A DNA stretch of 64,000 nucleotides from Fistulifera solaris (GCA_030295235.1 AP026133.1:1054001-1118000), one strand, 5' to 3'. Shown: positions 10,640 through 22,831, numbered from the stretch's first letter. The notes: generated by a model not told the origin, from the letters alone. Numbers and translations are program-made.

Positions 10640-13600
10640 TCACTCGGTTGCGTCGTTGCTGTGGAGACGATCAAACAAGGCATTCGCGGAAACAATTTCC
10701 GAGTACAATGAATCTTCTCCCAAGGGCATCTCCGCGAGCCCTTCCAAGATGGATGGATCGGATTTGATGACTGCTAGAGAAACTGGCAGCGGAGGACTTT
10801 TGTAGTGCATGCCCATTTTCTTCGAGAGCTCGTGACAGAATGCTGCTACTTCGGAACGACTCTCTTGAATGGCGAAAATTTCCTGCCACGCTAGTCGCTG
10901 TACAGGGATGAGTCGGGCGAATGCAAAATCTGCAGAAGTTGAAGCAGCTTGGTTCACTTACATGTTGTAAAATCGTGATATATTCTGCGTCGGTGAAAAT
11001 TTGATTGATACGTTAGAAGAGAAAACGCGACGATCGGAGACTCTACTTTCTGATTCTTACCTATGAAACCCTGCTCGACTTGGATTCTCAAAACGCGAAA
11101 TGTTATGAAGCTAGCCCATTCCCGAGGTCTATTTCGAATGAACTTCCGAAGAGCCTCTTCGTACACTTTCAACCGCTCGTACGGGACGCTCGTCGAAAAT
11201 TTCAAATTTATGAAAACAACAGCCTTAGGAGATCTAGCGGCGTTGATGATTCTGGAAGAAGCCATCGACCCGTTGGAGATCGTGGCTCTTTCATTGTTGG
11301 GTTGAAAAACCACTGTCGTCGTGTACAATGTGACATCCTAGAGAGACAGAGTGGCTCTCAGAAATCGACCGTGGAAAACGGAAAGAACCACAACAAAGAC
11401 TTACCGTCACGATCCACCCAAATGATCCATCGAGGCTGGAAGCAAAGAAAAATGAGCGAGACATCGACGCACGATTAAATCGAATGATAGTACTTACTTG
11501 GAGTCAGACTGCACATTCGATACGTGAATCCTGTCGCCAATGTCGTACTACGTGAATGATTAGGATGTCCGCAGAACAACGAAGTTACGGAAACATGCGC
11601 ACGTACCGGTCGCTGCAGCAAAACCATCAGCCAACCCTCGAACATTCGAGAAGAAGCCGAACCAATCATGAACGCGAAAGCCAGTACGAAGGATGACAAG
11701 GATAAAAATAAAGCCTTCCAAAAGACTGCTGTTAGATTGCAATCACACCTCTCACATTCAAAATTATCGACTTACCAACGGGCTTAACCCTGCGAGTCAT
11801 GTCAGGTACATATATATTGCCCTCACGCGCTCGAAACAGAATACATACCAAGCTGGTTCAGAATGATACATAAAGCAACCAAGTAAAAGACGACGTCGAT
11901 TACGTTCTCGAAGGCCTTGTCAATCTGAACGTCAAGTGTCAATAACATTGCTTGAAAGTGCTCATATACGGTACGATGTAGATACGTTTTTTACCTTTTC
12001 GCAATTGCGGACACCAGCGCTTAGTAGCTTTGCTTCCTTGTATACAGCATCGAAACTCTAAAGAAAAATGGACCGACAACATAGTTAGGGCGTCGGGTGC
12101 AGTGTAACAGTCTATCGCACATTATGACCCACCTTCACAAAGTCTAAAAGCTTGAGTTTGCCATTTCGGTCAGGACGTAGGATTCGAATCAATTCTTTCA
12201 GCGCAACCTCATCCAAGTCACCGTGGTCATCAATTGCAGCCAGAGCCAAAACGTCGAATGATATCTCCATCGTATCTTCGCCTTCTTCATCGAGACCACG
12301 AAGCGTTTGAAAAAGTTTTTGAGCATTAATAACTAAGTTTTCTCTCGAGGTAGTCTCTCCAAAAGGAGTTCCAAACATAAATCGGTCCTTCAAAACCTTC
12401 AGCGAACATTCAAACTGAGAGACAGCGCTGATGGGTATTGATTCGCCAATGCTATATTCTTTTTCGGGCTCTTCCCAAAAGCCAAGAAGTTCGTTGAGTC
12501 TTGTCTTCTCAGCTTGACTCAAGACTCGGTGTCCCTTATTTTCCTCGGCGTCGTGTATTATAAGACCATCGCCCCACAGATCGTGTACATTCTCCGATGC
12601 AAAGGACACTTTCGTGGAGTTGTCACATTTACCTTGACCTTCCATATCAGAGCCCTCACGTGTTTGATATCGAACCAAATGAATATACTGATCAGGATGG
12701 ATACGCAGTCGACGTTTATCACGCGTGCGGCGGCTACAAGTCGTTAACCGAGCTGCATTGTTGGTAGCTATGACAGCCTTGCTTAGCAAGCATATTTTGC
12801 CCATCACCTTCGTAAGATCTTCGGCATAAAACCGATACGTTTTCCGTCCTAAAGTCACTCCTAGCCACAAGCGCTTGACCGAGACGACCAACGTGATTGC
12901 TACCGCTATGCAAAGAATGCGAATATATAGCTCACTACTAGGGACCGAGCCACTTGGATTTTGATAATTGAACAATCCGAAAACATCTTGCCAGTAGGCC
13001 CAGTGATCAGCCCATGGGGTCTTGCCTGAAAGAAAGCAGAAATCTAGTATTCCCCAGAAAAAGACAATAAACGGCCATCCTTTTGATTGGACTATGAACA
13101 AAGCTGCGAGCTTGCCCACGCATTTTGGCGCTATCTGAGTGTTCACACAACAGTAGTCAACAATGATCAGTTGAATCAATGCTGCCGCGCTGAGTAGCGT
13201 TAACTGACGGACAATGAAAAGAAGCCACCATGATGCCGACGCAGTTTGCGCCTGAAACTCCTCTCCCTTGACGTTCATCAAGGTTGTTTCATTCGTCTCT
13301 GGGTCAAAGACAAACGTGACGTTGTAGTTCAAAATACCGGTTGGAGAATTGTCAGCCAAATAAAAAAGAATGAACGAAATGCCGATCAATGGAGCGACAA
13401 TCGCTATATACGCCTTTGCGTAATAGCGCAGTATGTTGAACCGAGACGACAAGAAGCTCACAAAATTAATGATATGCTTTCGATCCATGCAGTTCCGAGC
13501 ATTTTTTGACATATTATTCCATACCCCAGTTTGTTTGGGAGTAGGTTGGCCTAAATAAGTCGGGCGTTCTTGATGTGAGCCAGTCTCTTCTTCGTCACAT

Positions 13601-14985
13601 CCTTCCTCAACATGCGATAGTTTCTGGTCAACGACATTTCCATTTTCAGCGCCATAAGCAAATTTTCCACTTTGCTGGCTATGTCTGGACGTGTCATGTT
13701 TCCCCTGCTCGATGTCGTTGATAACACTGCCCGTATCTCCCCTTTCTCTGTCTGACTTGACATTGCGAAAGATTAGAGCAGCATTTTCAGCAAAAGTTGC
13801 TCCGGAGCTGAAATCCGCTGAACGAGGCTTGAGATCTTGCTCCGAAACGGACCTGTTTTCATCCAGTCCCCCAAGCACTTCTGTAAGATCCATCAATTGA
13901 GACTCTATTGTGTTTTGTCGTTGATGGGAGCGCCGCGTAGGTCTTATGGGCACGGGCATTTCGTCAGGCGTTTCATTTCCGGCTCGCTTATCTTCAATAA
14001 ACGGTTGAAATTCGGAGTCGTTGTCACCTTCATTGTCCATGTCCTCCGGACTGGATTTTTGTCTACCGGCCGGTGAAACATAGTTAGTGTCGTCTGTTAT
14101 ATTTGTCGTCAACGCCGAAGTGTCGGTTTCTGCTCGATCTCTGTTCGCATTCTCTTGCTCCTCCAGCACTCTTAATATTAGTGTTTCCGCTTCTGTTTCG
14201 AGTGGATTGCACTTCAAGACGTCATCCAAAACGACTCTCCGAGGGTGCGGCGAATTGGTGAGAAGCGAGAAAGCCGTCGCATCGCTCAAAGAAATAATGC
14301 TTTTGGTAGGCCGGTGTGTGCGATGCATGGGGTGATCTTTCGACGTTACATACGAACCCAGACTGAAATCTTCGGCTCGAACTGGAGCGCGATGACCCTG
14401 ACTCTGTTCGGCTTCCGAAAAGATATTGCTACCCAAATCATGACTCCATGATACATTGCGATGGTGACCTCGAGGACGATGCAAGTTGTTCGCAGCAATG
14501 TTGGGAATCGACAGATGCATTGTTCGGTTGGTCATGTCATTCGATGGCATGGGATTTGTTTCAGTGATCGAGTTTTCCAATGGATGGTCAGCGGCCCGAA
14601 TGCTCGCTCTTAAATGTGCATAAAAGTCATTCGTCCTAGAAAGATCCGCATAATATCCCTGTTCATATGAAATCCCGGTATTTGAATCATTGTAATCGTT
14701 CGCTCTCGTAGTTTCGTCGGTTGCATCTTTGGTCGCTTTGACGAAATCGGGCGACGGCTGCTGCTGCTGATGATGATGTTGATGATTCATTGACTCGGAC
14801 GAGTTGTTGTGTTGCGGCGCACTCGGACCGAACAAATCTGAAACAGAAGGAACGGGGCGATGAGTATTGGACCGCGGGATCGTGTTGGCATTTTCCATGG
14901 AAAGATTCGTTACGCCCAGAGTTTCAAGACGTTCCATCAACTCTTGTGTCGTGTCCTTTGCCTCATCGGTTGCTTCCACCGACAT
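10640..14985 (-). CDS. MscS-type mechanosensitive channel with long N-terminus and EF-hand-like segment
   Basis: Exons as read: 14985-12133, 12057-11995, 11924-11849, 11728-11607, 11547-11498, 11435-11405, 11337-11061 and 10956-10640, all with GT-AG introns of 59-120 bases. An optional 14-base micro-exon lies at 11789-11776. Without it the frame stays open and the protein is 1262 residues. The first 470 or so residues are polar and low in complexity. Then come several transmembrane helices (YIAIVAPLIGISFILFYLA; WWLLFIVRQLTLLSAAALIQ), a degenerate EF-hand-like stretch (LRPDRNGKLKLLDFVK), and the pore and beta domain (FVLAFAFMIGSASSRMFEG, RPYDIGDRIHVSNVQSDS, NGSMASSRIINAARS). Such EF-hand MscS proteins are known in plants, fungi and algae, in plasma membrane, ER or plastid envelope. 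No plastid signal is seen, so a non-plastid membrane is inferred. It would release ions upon membrane tension. Confidence 0.85.
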
Positions 14986-15792
14986 GCTCTCTGTCTATAA
15001 TTATGATTGTGCTTTTAAATTAAAAAGCACGTTGCACTATGAAGAAAGAAAGAAAGTCCGCAAGCTTCGAAGGAGAGATCCGCGGAACATTTTGTTTTGC
15101 GGGTTTGCGAAAAAAAATATGCTCCGCTTTCATGTTTATTCCTTTTTCGCGTTTGCCAGACTTTTTTAGCTACGGTACCCCCGGTCTGACTGCCTGTCGT
15201 CTAAGGTAATGTCGACGTAGGCGCCAGTAGGAAATGTTGAACGATGTAAGGAAGACCCGGATATTTGGGCAATTCGACATCATCCATTTTCCGGGCCTAT
15301 TTGACTGCAATGCCATAAAGCCATGAACCAACAAAGCGCATTCGCAATCATAGACGATGGTCACAATCAATGCGAAAACAAAACACAGAAATCAGCGAAG
15401 ATACAATGCTTCGAATGTCTACGTGCAAATTACGTTGGCTTGGTAGGAATTTTGTCGGTGTCGATGGCTCACGGAACTTATTATTGAGTTCGATCTCATC
15501 AATTGTCGGGTCCGACTGCAACACATTTCTCATCGACATGAAGTAGTTGAACACCAAACATGCAAGAGACAATGTATGCAAAGCTGCGATTGACTACGTG
15601 AATTTCACGTAGCCGCCGGAGGAAATTTATCGACGTAAAAGAAACCCGGATATTGTCTGTTTTACTTCTTTTGCACACGACGAGATCGATTGCAACGCTG
15701 CGTTGTTGCGAAAAAGTCATTATTTCTACGTATTTTCATTCGAGTGAAGAAACAAACCCCGTCTTCTCATTACCTTATTATTTATTAGAAAA
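14986..15792. promoter_or_regulatory. Intergenic region with two related repeat copies and a palindrome
   Basis: This lies between the divergent channel and thioredoxin genes. Two degenerate copies of one sequence are visible, around 15205-15290 and 15594-15670. Both share a GTAAAAGAAACCCGGATATT-like core, which also occurs near 32950-33000. At 15594-15612 is an inverted repeat with 8-base arms, CTACGTGAATTTCACGTAG, containing two ACGT cores of the type bound by bZIP factors. A regulatory role is only inferred. No gene was recognised. Confidence 0.35.
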
Positions 15793-16329
15793 ATGGCACT
15801 TTGCTGTATAGGAGGAGTATGTATTCCGTATTCGGCTTTGTTGCCTTTCTTTGCCTATGGTATTCAATGGCTTCTAGCCAAACTAGTCGCTTACGGCATC
15901 TTGCCAGACTGGCTACACGATCGTCTTCAAGGGATGCTACTGGTACCTGCCAAGAAAACAACCAAACGACAATCCGAGTCTTGTTGTACCAGCACAACGT
16001 GCAGTACTGTCTCCGATTCCGGTATTACCTCAGTACAATCGACGGACCAATGGAACGCTATCTTGCAGTCACCCAAGCCGGTGGTTTGCAAATGGACCGC
16101 TAGTTGGTGTCAACCTTGTAAAAAGATTCAACCATTCTTCGAGTCTCTCGCGGAAGATAACGATGGAGTATTTTGCATTGTAGATGTGGACGATATGGAA
16201 GATTTGGCTTCAGAATACAATGTTGCTATGATGCCCACATTTCTCGTCCTTAAAGATCAAGTCGAAGTCGCTCGATACGCCGGGAGCGATGAAAACAAGC
16301 TACGGAAGCTCATCAGCGAGAACCTATAA
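15793..16329 (+). CDS. Membrane-anchored thioredoxin
   Basis: The 178-residue product has a C-terminal thioredoxin fold with the dithiol active site WCQPC at residues 105-109. It has the cis-proline loop (AMMPTF) and the usual length of about 105 residues after position 73. It should reduce protein disulfides in the cytosol. The N-terminus (MALCCIGGVCIPYSALLPF) is Cys-rich and hydrophobic for about 30 residues. It lacks a cleavable signal and probably anchors the protein to a membrane, possibly also by acylation of its cysteines. Between the two parts is a short Cys/Ser/Thr-rich linker (CCTSTTCSTV). The start is the first ATG, 12 bases after an AT-rich leader. The active site resembles h-type thioredoxins more than plastid types, but the subfamily is not certain. 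Confidence 0.85.
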   Translation: MALCCIGGVCIPYSALLPFFAYGIQWLLAKLVAYGILPDWLHDRLQGMLLVPAKKTTKRQSESCCTSTTCSTVSDSGITSVQSTDQWNAILQSPKPVVCKWTASWCQPCKKIQPFFESLAEDNDGVFCIVDVDDMEDLASEYNVAMMPTFLVLKDQVEVARYAGSDENKLRKLISENL

Positions 16330-16508
16330 GCCTTTTTCGGGAGATAATTTGTTTTATTGTTCATTCTATTGAAGAAGGTTGCACCTTAGATAATTCTTAG
16401 TTCGTTGAAGCGACTACAAGTTTTCACTATTAGTATAACCTCACACTATCCTTCTACCTTTTATGAGCTCAAATGTCTCTGACTCTAATATTTGCTAGTT
16501 TTGCATGC

Positions 16509-17337
16509 TTACTTTTTTAGTTTGTCTTCCATGAATTCCACATACTCATCAATCAGAACAGGCCAAGCCGACGAGGACTGATCGTACGCTCCCAAATCTT
16601 CGCATTCGACACAAAAATCCCAAAAGCTTGCCCATTGATCCAAGGTTATACGATTGTACTGTTGCTCTTGTTTGCCTTCCATCGACGTGAGAAACTCGCA
16701 AAAGCTCTCCAAGCGATCACTCGGAACTCGATCTTTCAGCACCATCGGCAATAGAGCCACGACCATCTCCTTATCCAAAGTTTTGTGCGTTCCTTGACGA
16801 TTGAACTGAAAGCAAAACTTGTAAAAGTCTTTGAATTCGTTGCCTGTCAGAAAACCAATATCGAGACGAGGGAGCATTTCTTTGACACTGCTCCAGCCAT
16901 TATCTACAGGCAATGTGCCGTTCTTGCAGGCTTCCATAAACTCCGTTTTCGTCAAAGCACCAGGTTTCGAAGCGCCCATTTTCCATAAAAGAACAATAAT
17001 ACGAAGATCTGTCTCAACATCAAGACCAAGTTTCTCTCCCAGTATGGCGATTCCTATAACATGATGAAAAAGTAAGTAAAGTGGGACGACATGAAAAATG
17101 TTGGTTGATTCAATATTATGTTTCGATTCCATGCTCTTGCACACGCACCTTCCATATTGAGTTGTTCCGTATCTATCTCTTCTTCTGGTTGTATCTCGGC
17201 CGCTCCATCCAAAAGCTCCTGAAACAATTTCTCGGCCGTACCCTCGAGAGCAGCTGCTTGGCTCTTCTTTTGGATTTGGAATTCCACATGTCAGTCTTGG
17301 CGGGCCTTTTTTTACTGCGTCCGCGAGTGCCTCCCAT
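16509..17337 (-). CDS. DCN1-like cullin neddylation protein
   Basis: The protein has the potentiating-neddylation (cullin-binding) domain of DCN1 family members, which help transfer NEDD8 to cullins and so activate SCF-type ubiquitin ligases. Matching stretches are GEKLGLDVETDLRIIVLLWK, GALTKTEFMEAC, FKDFYKFCFQFNRQGTHKTL, LDQWASFWDF and the diagnostic YDQSSSAWPVLIDEYVEF. Exon 1 (17337-17149) encodes MGGTRGRSKK and a UBA-like or coiled N-terminus (AAALEGTAEKLFQELL). A 95-base intron (17054-17148) follows, then exon 2 (17053-16509). Within exon 1 the frame breaks at the T4 run 17268-17271. Adding one base gives a continuous 244-residue protein. The longer literal open frame upstream of the intron acceptor is read through the intron and is not the real N-terminus. 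Confidence 0.85.
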
Positions 17338-17814
17338 AAAAGAAGGGGAGAACGATAAAAACGATCGTTACTGTAGTAATAGAAAGACAAGCACTTCTTT
17401 GGGCCTATCAAGACGCACCAAACGAAGAGGACGAGTTTTCATTGCGGTCAACAAAAATGCGAGGAACGTCGTCTCGCGGTCAAAACAGCACGTCTGTCCC
17501 CGTCGCGCCCACTTCGTCCACTCACGTTTGCCCTCCGCGTCAGCCGGTCCCGGGATGCTACTAGAGAGTGTAATCTTTTCTAAAGGCTATTGTTAGAAAA
17601 AATAAAAAGGCTCGATCAATTTTCCTAATTTTATTCCACGATTAAAATTCATTGTGCGCAAACGTTCAATTCCATTGCTAAATGACGAATATCTCTCAAC
17701 GCAACTAGATGAAAACTACAAGCAATATTGCACCAAAGATTATCACGCAAAAACACGTTTTAGTGATAAAGTAGGATATACTCGATGTTGACAATGAAAC
17801 GAGCGCCCAACTTT
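17338..17814. other. Intergenic region, nothing recognised
   Basis: This is the region upstream of both the DCN1-like gene and the end of the FG-GAP gene. It is AT-rich from about 17590 to 17790. No gene, RNA or repeat is supported. Confidence 0.35.
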
Positions 17815-19109
17815 CTAATCCTGTCTTTGATTGAAGAATACGTACGCCGCTCCTTCATTGGAGTTGCCTTCGTCTTCTTGGTTAGCCCCAACAACTAAAG
17901 TCCCGGCGCTATAACTCACCGCAATTCCAAAGTTGTCCTTGTCCTGAATATCCTTCGGAGTTAATTGGACTCCTCGACGCCATTTGTATCGATTATCCGT
18001 CAGGGGCGCAAATAGATAGACGGCCCCCGCTTCTTTACGTGTTCCTGTTTTACGAAAGCCCAAGGGAGCGCCGACAGCAATACGACCATCTTGAATAGCG
18101 ACAGAAGTGCCGAAACCCTTGCCCAGCGCTGACTGTGTAGGTCGCAAATGGTCTGTCTGCTTCCAACGACCATCTTTTTCGCAAATACATACGCTTTGCC
18201 GATATCGTCGGCAACAAGAAAATCCGGTAAACGGTCAACAATTCGATTGAAAGGAAACGGCAAGGATCGCTTCTTTTTCGCTCCCACAACGACAATACCA
18301 TCTTCAATGTCTACGGCTTGACCAAACTGGTCGCCTTTGCTGGTAAAACGTCCCGCAATGCGACTTTCCAGCACCCACGAAGCGCCGTCGTCTTCGGTCT
18401 TGTAAATGTACGCCGCACCAATACCATTGTTCACCCCAATCGCCCCTGCTACCAACAAATTTCCGCTGATGCCAACATCGGTACCGAATTGATCGTTAAA
18501 AGCCACATCAATGGGCATTATTCTGACTCCATTGTCCACGTCAAATCCAGTCTCGTCGGGCTTGAACTTGTACACATGCACGGCCCCACCCGATTCTGCG
18601 ACTTCATCTTCAAGCGGTGCTCCGATAACCAAATAGGGAAGATCTAGGTCAATACTAGAACCGAAACGTGAGCCTTCAGGAGCATTGACGTATTCAATTT
18701 TCTGTGAAAAGCCGCCGTCGTCCAACTTGTAGACGTAAACGGCACCGGCATCAGGGGCAATTCCGTCGTTTCGGGATGCACCCACGACAAAGATATTTCC
18801 TTGAATCGCCACAGACTTTCCAAAGTTATCTCGAATGGCTTCACCGGTAACTTTTCGAATTTCTGTCCACTTATTCGTGGCCGGATCTCGTTCAAACACG
18901 AGGACCGCACCCGTTTCGCTGTTTTCGGAGGGTGCACCGACGATTAGGTAATTGCCGTCTACGGCAACCGAAGACCCATATCCTCGTCCGGCATCATCGG
19001 AATTGATGGGATTGGCGTCGGCAGCAATCAGTTTATGCGTCTGCTGCCACAGTGCCGACGACACACTCCAAAGTAATGAAATTAAAACCCAGGTGAATTT
19101 CGAATGCAT
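17815..19109 (-). CDS. Secreted FG-GAP (integrin-alpha-like) beta-propeller protein
   Basis: A signal peptide (MHSKFTWVLISLLWSVSSAL) is followed by about seven FG-GAP repeats, the blades of an integrin-alpha-type beta-propeller. Each has the form FGxSVAIxGxxxVVGA...GAVYVY (YGSSVAVDGNYLIVGAP; FGKSVAIQGNIFVVGA; FGTDVGISGNLLVAGA; FGTSVAIQDGRIAVGAP). Diatoms carry many secreted proteins of this kind, thought to act in cell-surface adhesion or extracellular matrix. There is no transmembrane segment. The frame breaks at the T5 run 18175-18179. One additional base turns KKMVVGS into KDGRWKQTDHL, rejoins the last two repeats and gives 431 residues. Calcium binding by the propeller loops is plausible from the family but is not shown here. 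Confidence 0.85.
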
Positions 19110-19783
19110 CTTGTCGCTTTCAGGCCGTAAAAATTCTCAATAATGTTCGTTCACTCTGATCCTTTCCTATTTTGCCGCAAGCACTGCTGTCCGTAATGTT
19201 CGTTTCTTGTTACTGCGTATTGTTTGTTATGGTGTTGGTTTGCACAACGACGGATTGGTGTGAGTGCATTTGTTGGTGTAAAAAACCTTATCTTTTTGGC
19301 GCGTCCGTCCGTTCGCGCTGTGCATTATTGCGATATACTTCATAATAGACAGTAAATGCGTGTGCAAGTACTTGTGTATCGGATTCGATGTTTAGGTTGA
19401 CCACCTGCTATATGTCTTTAATGTGAACAGATCCGTATCACAATCGCTGCTTGAGAAATTTAGCTCTAAGTACTCATCAACAAGAAAGAAAATCCGTGAC
19501 TCAATCCTCAATCATTCCTTCTCGGCTTCTCGGACTTTTACTTACCAAGTACCAAGTACAAATACCCACTACGCCTGACATCTCCCCAAAACTAAGGATT
19601 TCGACCGAGTCGCCTCAAAACTCTAGATTTCCCGTCAATTCACTACGCGCGATACTTTTGAAAAAATGATGATTTCACAAGGTGTGTAACATTTGGTATG
19701 GCTAATTCTATCGTCCCCACCGCCCGAATTGGTAACAAATTCCGCTCGAAATGAGGTCTGTCAAACACACTTCACAACAACGT
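19110..19783. other. Intergenic region, nothing recognised
   Basis: This stretch lies upstream of the FG-GAP gene and downstream of the Cys-rich gene. It contains the short direct repeat ACCAAGTACCAAGTAC near 19545-19560. No gene is supported. Confidence 0.35.
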
Positions 19784-20446
19784 TCAAGGTCCACCAGGAC
19801 GACGAATCATCATCGCTTCAGTACTTGTAGCTAGCTCGCTAGATATGCCGCTTTCCGCGAAAGATATGGTTGTCACTTCACATGGCGTTAGACAAATGCC
19901 CGTGCCCTCGTCGGTGCAACAACTCCCAGGGACACACCGGTCTTCTCCGGAACAATCCGCTGATGATGTACAAGTCGGGCGGTTACAACTGTCATTGATC
20001 CAGCAGAAACTTTGGTTTTCCGTGTCGGAGGAACAAAGACAGTTTTCGGATCCCGAAGTGCCACAAATGGTCTTGACATCTCCACACTGCCAAACGGCGT
20101 TACATTGACAAGATCCACACTCGTAACCGGACAGTATGTACGCTCGAGGGAAGAACGTGCACTCTGTTCTACAAGTATCTCCATCAAGGAATCGAACCGA
20201 ATATTTAGTTAAAAAGCCAAGACGCTCGGTACAAACATCCTCATCCGGACAAACGTCGAAGATGCGACTGTTGCGGCTAGCATCGTCTCTTGTATGTGAC
20301 TGACGAAGAGACACGTCAGCCGCAACTGAGCGGCTAAAGAAGAGAATTAGAGGGATGTTCACTTTGAAGGATACGGTTTGTGTCAGACTCAGCTGGGTCT
20401 ACATCCAAATCACGCCTCCTCACTCACCTTTCCTATTGACTTTCAT
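19784..20446 (-). CDS. Small secreted cysteine-rich protein
   Basis: Exon 1 (20446-20428) is only 19 bases. A 66-base intron (20362-20427, GTGAGT...CAAAG) joins it to exon 2 (20361-19784). The splice gives MKVNRKVNIPLILFFSRSVAA, a good signal peptide that neither exon encodes alone. The 198-residue product is then rich in regularly spaced cysteines (ECGSCQCNAVWQC, CSSADCSGEDRCVPGSCCTD). That implies many disulfides and an extracellular or endomembrane location. The CxSxxDC...C..GxCC pattern resembles small disulfide modules of many surface proteins. I do not recognise the family, and no function is proposed. Confidence 0.6.
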
Positions 20447-20801
20447 TGTGTTGCTACCACGAAATCACCTCAATTACAGGCTGCTGTATTATCGACTTGT
20501 CTTTCTCTGATGATATGATCCGATATGATTGAGAAACTTGCATTTACTTCGAGTGATTCCCATTCTTGACCAATGTTGCGTCAATCGCTAAAAAAAATGA
20601 AGCAGACAATTAGTAGGAGTACCGTTACGATTCCATAAATAGGCACTTGTAGGTTTATATAAGCTAAAGTGTAAACGACCTTTTTCGTGACTGCATTTTC
20701 AGTCATGAAACGTGGCACCGGAGAAACAGCTATTTCTCTTTGTCAATGTCGGAGCCACACCAACTTGTTGTTTTTACTTTGTATCAACTGAAATACTTGC
20801 G
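20447..20801. promoter_or_regulatory. Divergent promoter region, Cys-rich and SET genes
   Basis: This is 355 bases between divergent genes. It includes a TATATAAGC stretch at about 20656-20665, about 140 bases before the SET gene start, which could be a TATA element. No other feature is supported. Confidence 0.3.
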
Positions 20802-22445
20802 ATGACTTCTATTTCTTCGACACCCACCACAAAAGAAATTTGGGACACACTATGTGATCATATTCGCCGTTCGAACGGTGCGATGATTCATCCTGAATTG
20901 GAATTACGAGAAATGGCGTCCGATCATCGTGGCGTGTTTACTCGAAATGCCATTCGATACGGAGAAACTCTAATTCGTTTACCTTTATCATGTGCTATTC
21001 ACGGACAAGATATGCCTATCGAGTATTCGGTAGGGCAAGGAACGAAAAGGCAAGCATCGACCTGGCTGCGTTGTCTAGCAGCTCTTTATCGATACCAACG
21101 CGGCAACAGTGCTAAAAATGATGCCTATCTACAATCTCTACCTCATCAATTCGAAACGTTATGGAGTTGGTCTCAAGAGGAAGTAGATTCTTTCTTAGCG
21201 GGAACGTCCGCTTGTCTTCATGTGGCGGAAATTGGCGAGGATCGTGTGAATAGTTGGTATATTGATGTGGCTGCGGTTGAAGCACGATATCAAGAACATG
21301 TGCGACCGTATCTAGAGCAGCATTGTCAACTAAACTCTACTTATGACGCATTCTCACGAGCTTGTCAAATCATTTCAACAAGGGCTTTTCATTTGGCGTC
21401 GGCGAGTCAAGACTACTCGGGGCCATTTCTTTTGCCGGTCATTGATTTATTGAATCATTCTGCGGTTGACCCACTCACAACTCTTCGATTCGAACAGGGC
21501 GCCTTCATTATGAAAGCTGAGGATAATATTCCTGCTCATTTTGAAATCAAACACTCGTACGGTACAGAATTGACTGCAAGAGAGTCTTTGCGGACGTTTG
21601 GTTTCGTAGCCATGGAAGACACTCTCGCAGTATTGGAAGGAACTGAGCGATACAGTTGTTCCATTCCTGTAATTGTGGCGAAACAGGATGTGTTGGAGGC
21701 TTGTTGGAATGTCATCGAGTCGTCGGTACCGCAACAACTCGCGCAATCCATGCAGGAAATGGATCTGGACGATGAAGCATGGAAAATGCCCCGTGATTAT
21801 CGTAATCGCAATACGGATTTTTTACCCGACAACATTGTCATTAGGGCCAGATATCCTTTGTCTGACGAACTCGTCACCGCAGCCAGTTTGTCGTTTTTAC
21901 CACTTTTTGCTTATCAAGAAGTCAAGCAATTTTTTTTGGAGGCCGACATCTTGGACGATTACTTTTTAGGGAAACTCGTATCGACGTCGTTGCTGCGAGT
22001 CCTATCGGATCGCATGGCAGCCTATAAGGCCATCTACTACGAGGGTAAAGAATTTAATGACGACCACGAACTTTTGAAGCTATTGCTCGATGTGAAGGAA
22101 GATTTATCTTTGCAGCAAAAGAGACTTGTGTATGGACTCACGGTGCGTTTACGGGAAAAACAGACCTGGACTGCGTTGCGTCGAAAAGTGTGCGAAATTT
22201 TGACTCAGTTGGACGACGAGGGAGGAAGAGACGGAAGACGACAACATGAAACGACAGCGTATGGATGTGACATGACATTGCGTCTAATTTCATACATTGA
22301 CGATCTACCTTTCCGTTCCAAAAGAATAAAAGAAGCTCGAAGATTGTATAGACTACCTAATAAGTCGCCTTTCATAGGAAAGCCACATTTTGCGCATGTG
22401 GGTGAAATCGAGCGGAGGCCGGGGTACTTTTTGTATTTTTTTTAA
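20802..22445 (+). CDS. SET-domain protein lysine methyltransferase (Rubisco-LSMT/SETD type)
   Basis: The 547-residue protein matches the SET family that includes Rubisco large-subunit methyltransferase, SETD3 and SETD6. These transfer methyl groups from S-adenosylmethionine to a protein lysine or histidine. The N-terminal SET part has RGVFTRNAIRYGETLIRLP. The split core ends with LLPVIDLLNHS at about residues 212-222, the AdoMet/Lys site motif, and then the Tyr-containing HSYGTELTARESLRTFGFV. A helical Rubis-subs-bind-like C-terminal half follows. The start is the first ATG (20802). An earlier open stretch in frame has no ATG. No plastid signal is evident, so a cytosolic or nuclear substrate is more likely. 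The exact target is unknown. Confidence 0.85.
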   Translation: MTSISSTPTTKEIWDTLCDHIRRSNGAMIHPELELREMASDHRGVFTRNAIRYGETLIRLPLSCAIHGQDMPIEYSVGQGTKRQASTWLRCLAALYRYQRGNSAKNDAYLQSLPHQFETLWSWSQEEVDSFLAGTSACLHVAEIGEDRVNSWYIDVAAVEARYQEHVRPYLEQHCQLNSTYDAFSRACQIISTRAFHLASASQDYSGPFLLPVIDLLNHSAVDPLTTLRFEQGAFIMKAEDNIPAHFEIKHSYGTELTARESLRTFGFVAMEDTLAVLEGTERYSCSIPVIVAKQDVLEACWNVIESSVPQQLAQSMQEMDLDDEAWKMPRDYRNRNTDFLPDNIVIRARYPLSDELVTAASLSFLPLFAYQEVKQFFLEADILDDYFLGKLVSTSLLRVLSDRMAAYKAIYYEGKEFNDDHELLKLLLDVKEDLSLQQKRLVYGLTVRLREKQTWTALRRKVCEILTQLDDEGGRDGRRQHETTAYGCDMTLRLISYIDDLPFRSKRIKEARRLYRLPNKSPFIGKPHFAHVGEIERRPGYFLYFF

Positions 22446-22831
22446 TGTTCATTATTTATTTAAACAACAATTGAAACAATTCACTTCTACCATTTAGCCA
22501 AAACTAATAAAGCTGATATTTTAGCGTAAATGGTTGGAACCCTGGGTCAAGTAAGTTCCCACTTCCAGGTACAGTATGTTTTATTGCAAAATAGTGACGG
22601 TCAACCATAGCAGGGACTGAGACTCAGTCGTGTCAAGACTGCTCTTTGCCCCCAAGTATGCCGATACCGGTACGATGCATTTTTCTTGAGGTCAGGATGA
22701 AACGGAAACCGCCGTCGACCGATCAAAAATCAATCGACCCACCATGAGAACTTTCCAAAATATTCTCGAAGGCAAAAGTGAATACATATTGATTAAAACC
22801 AACGCAGTCTCTTACCCAAACGCTCACAAAC
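22446..22831. other. Intergenic region with TACCGGTA
   Basis: No gene is supported. One copy of the palindrome TACCGGTA lies at 22665-22672, about 165 bases upstream of the next start. Confidence 0.35.
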
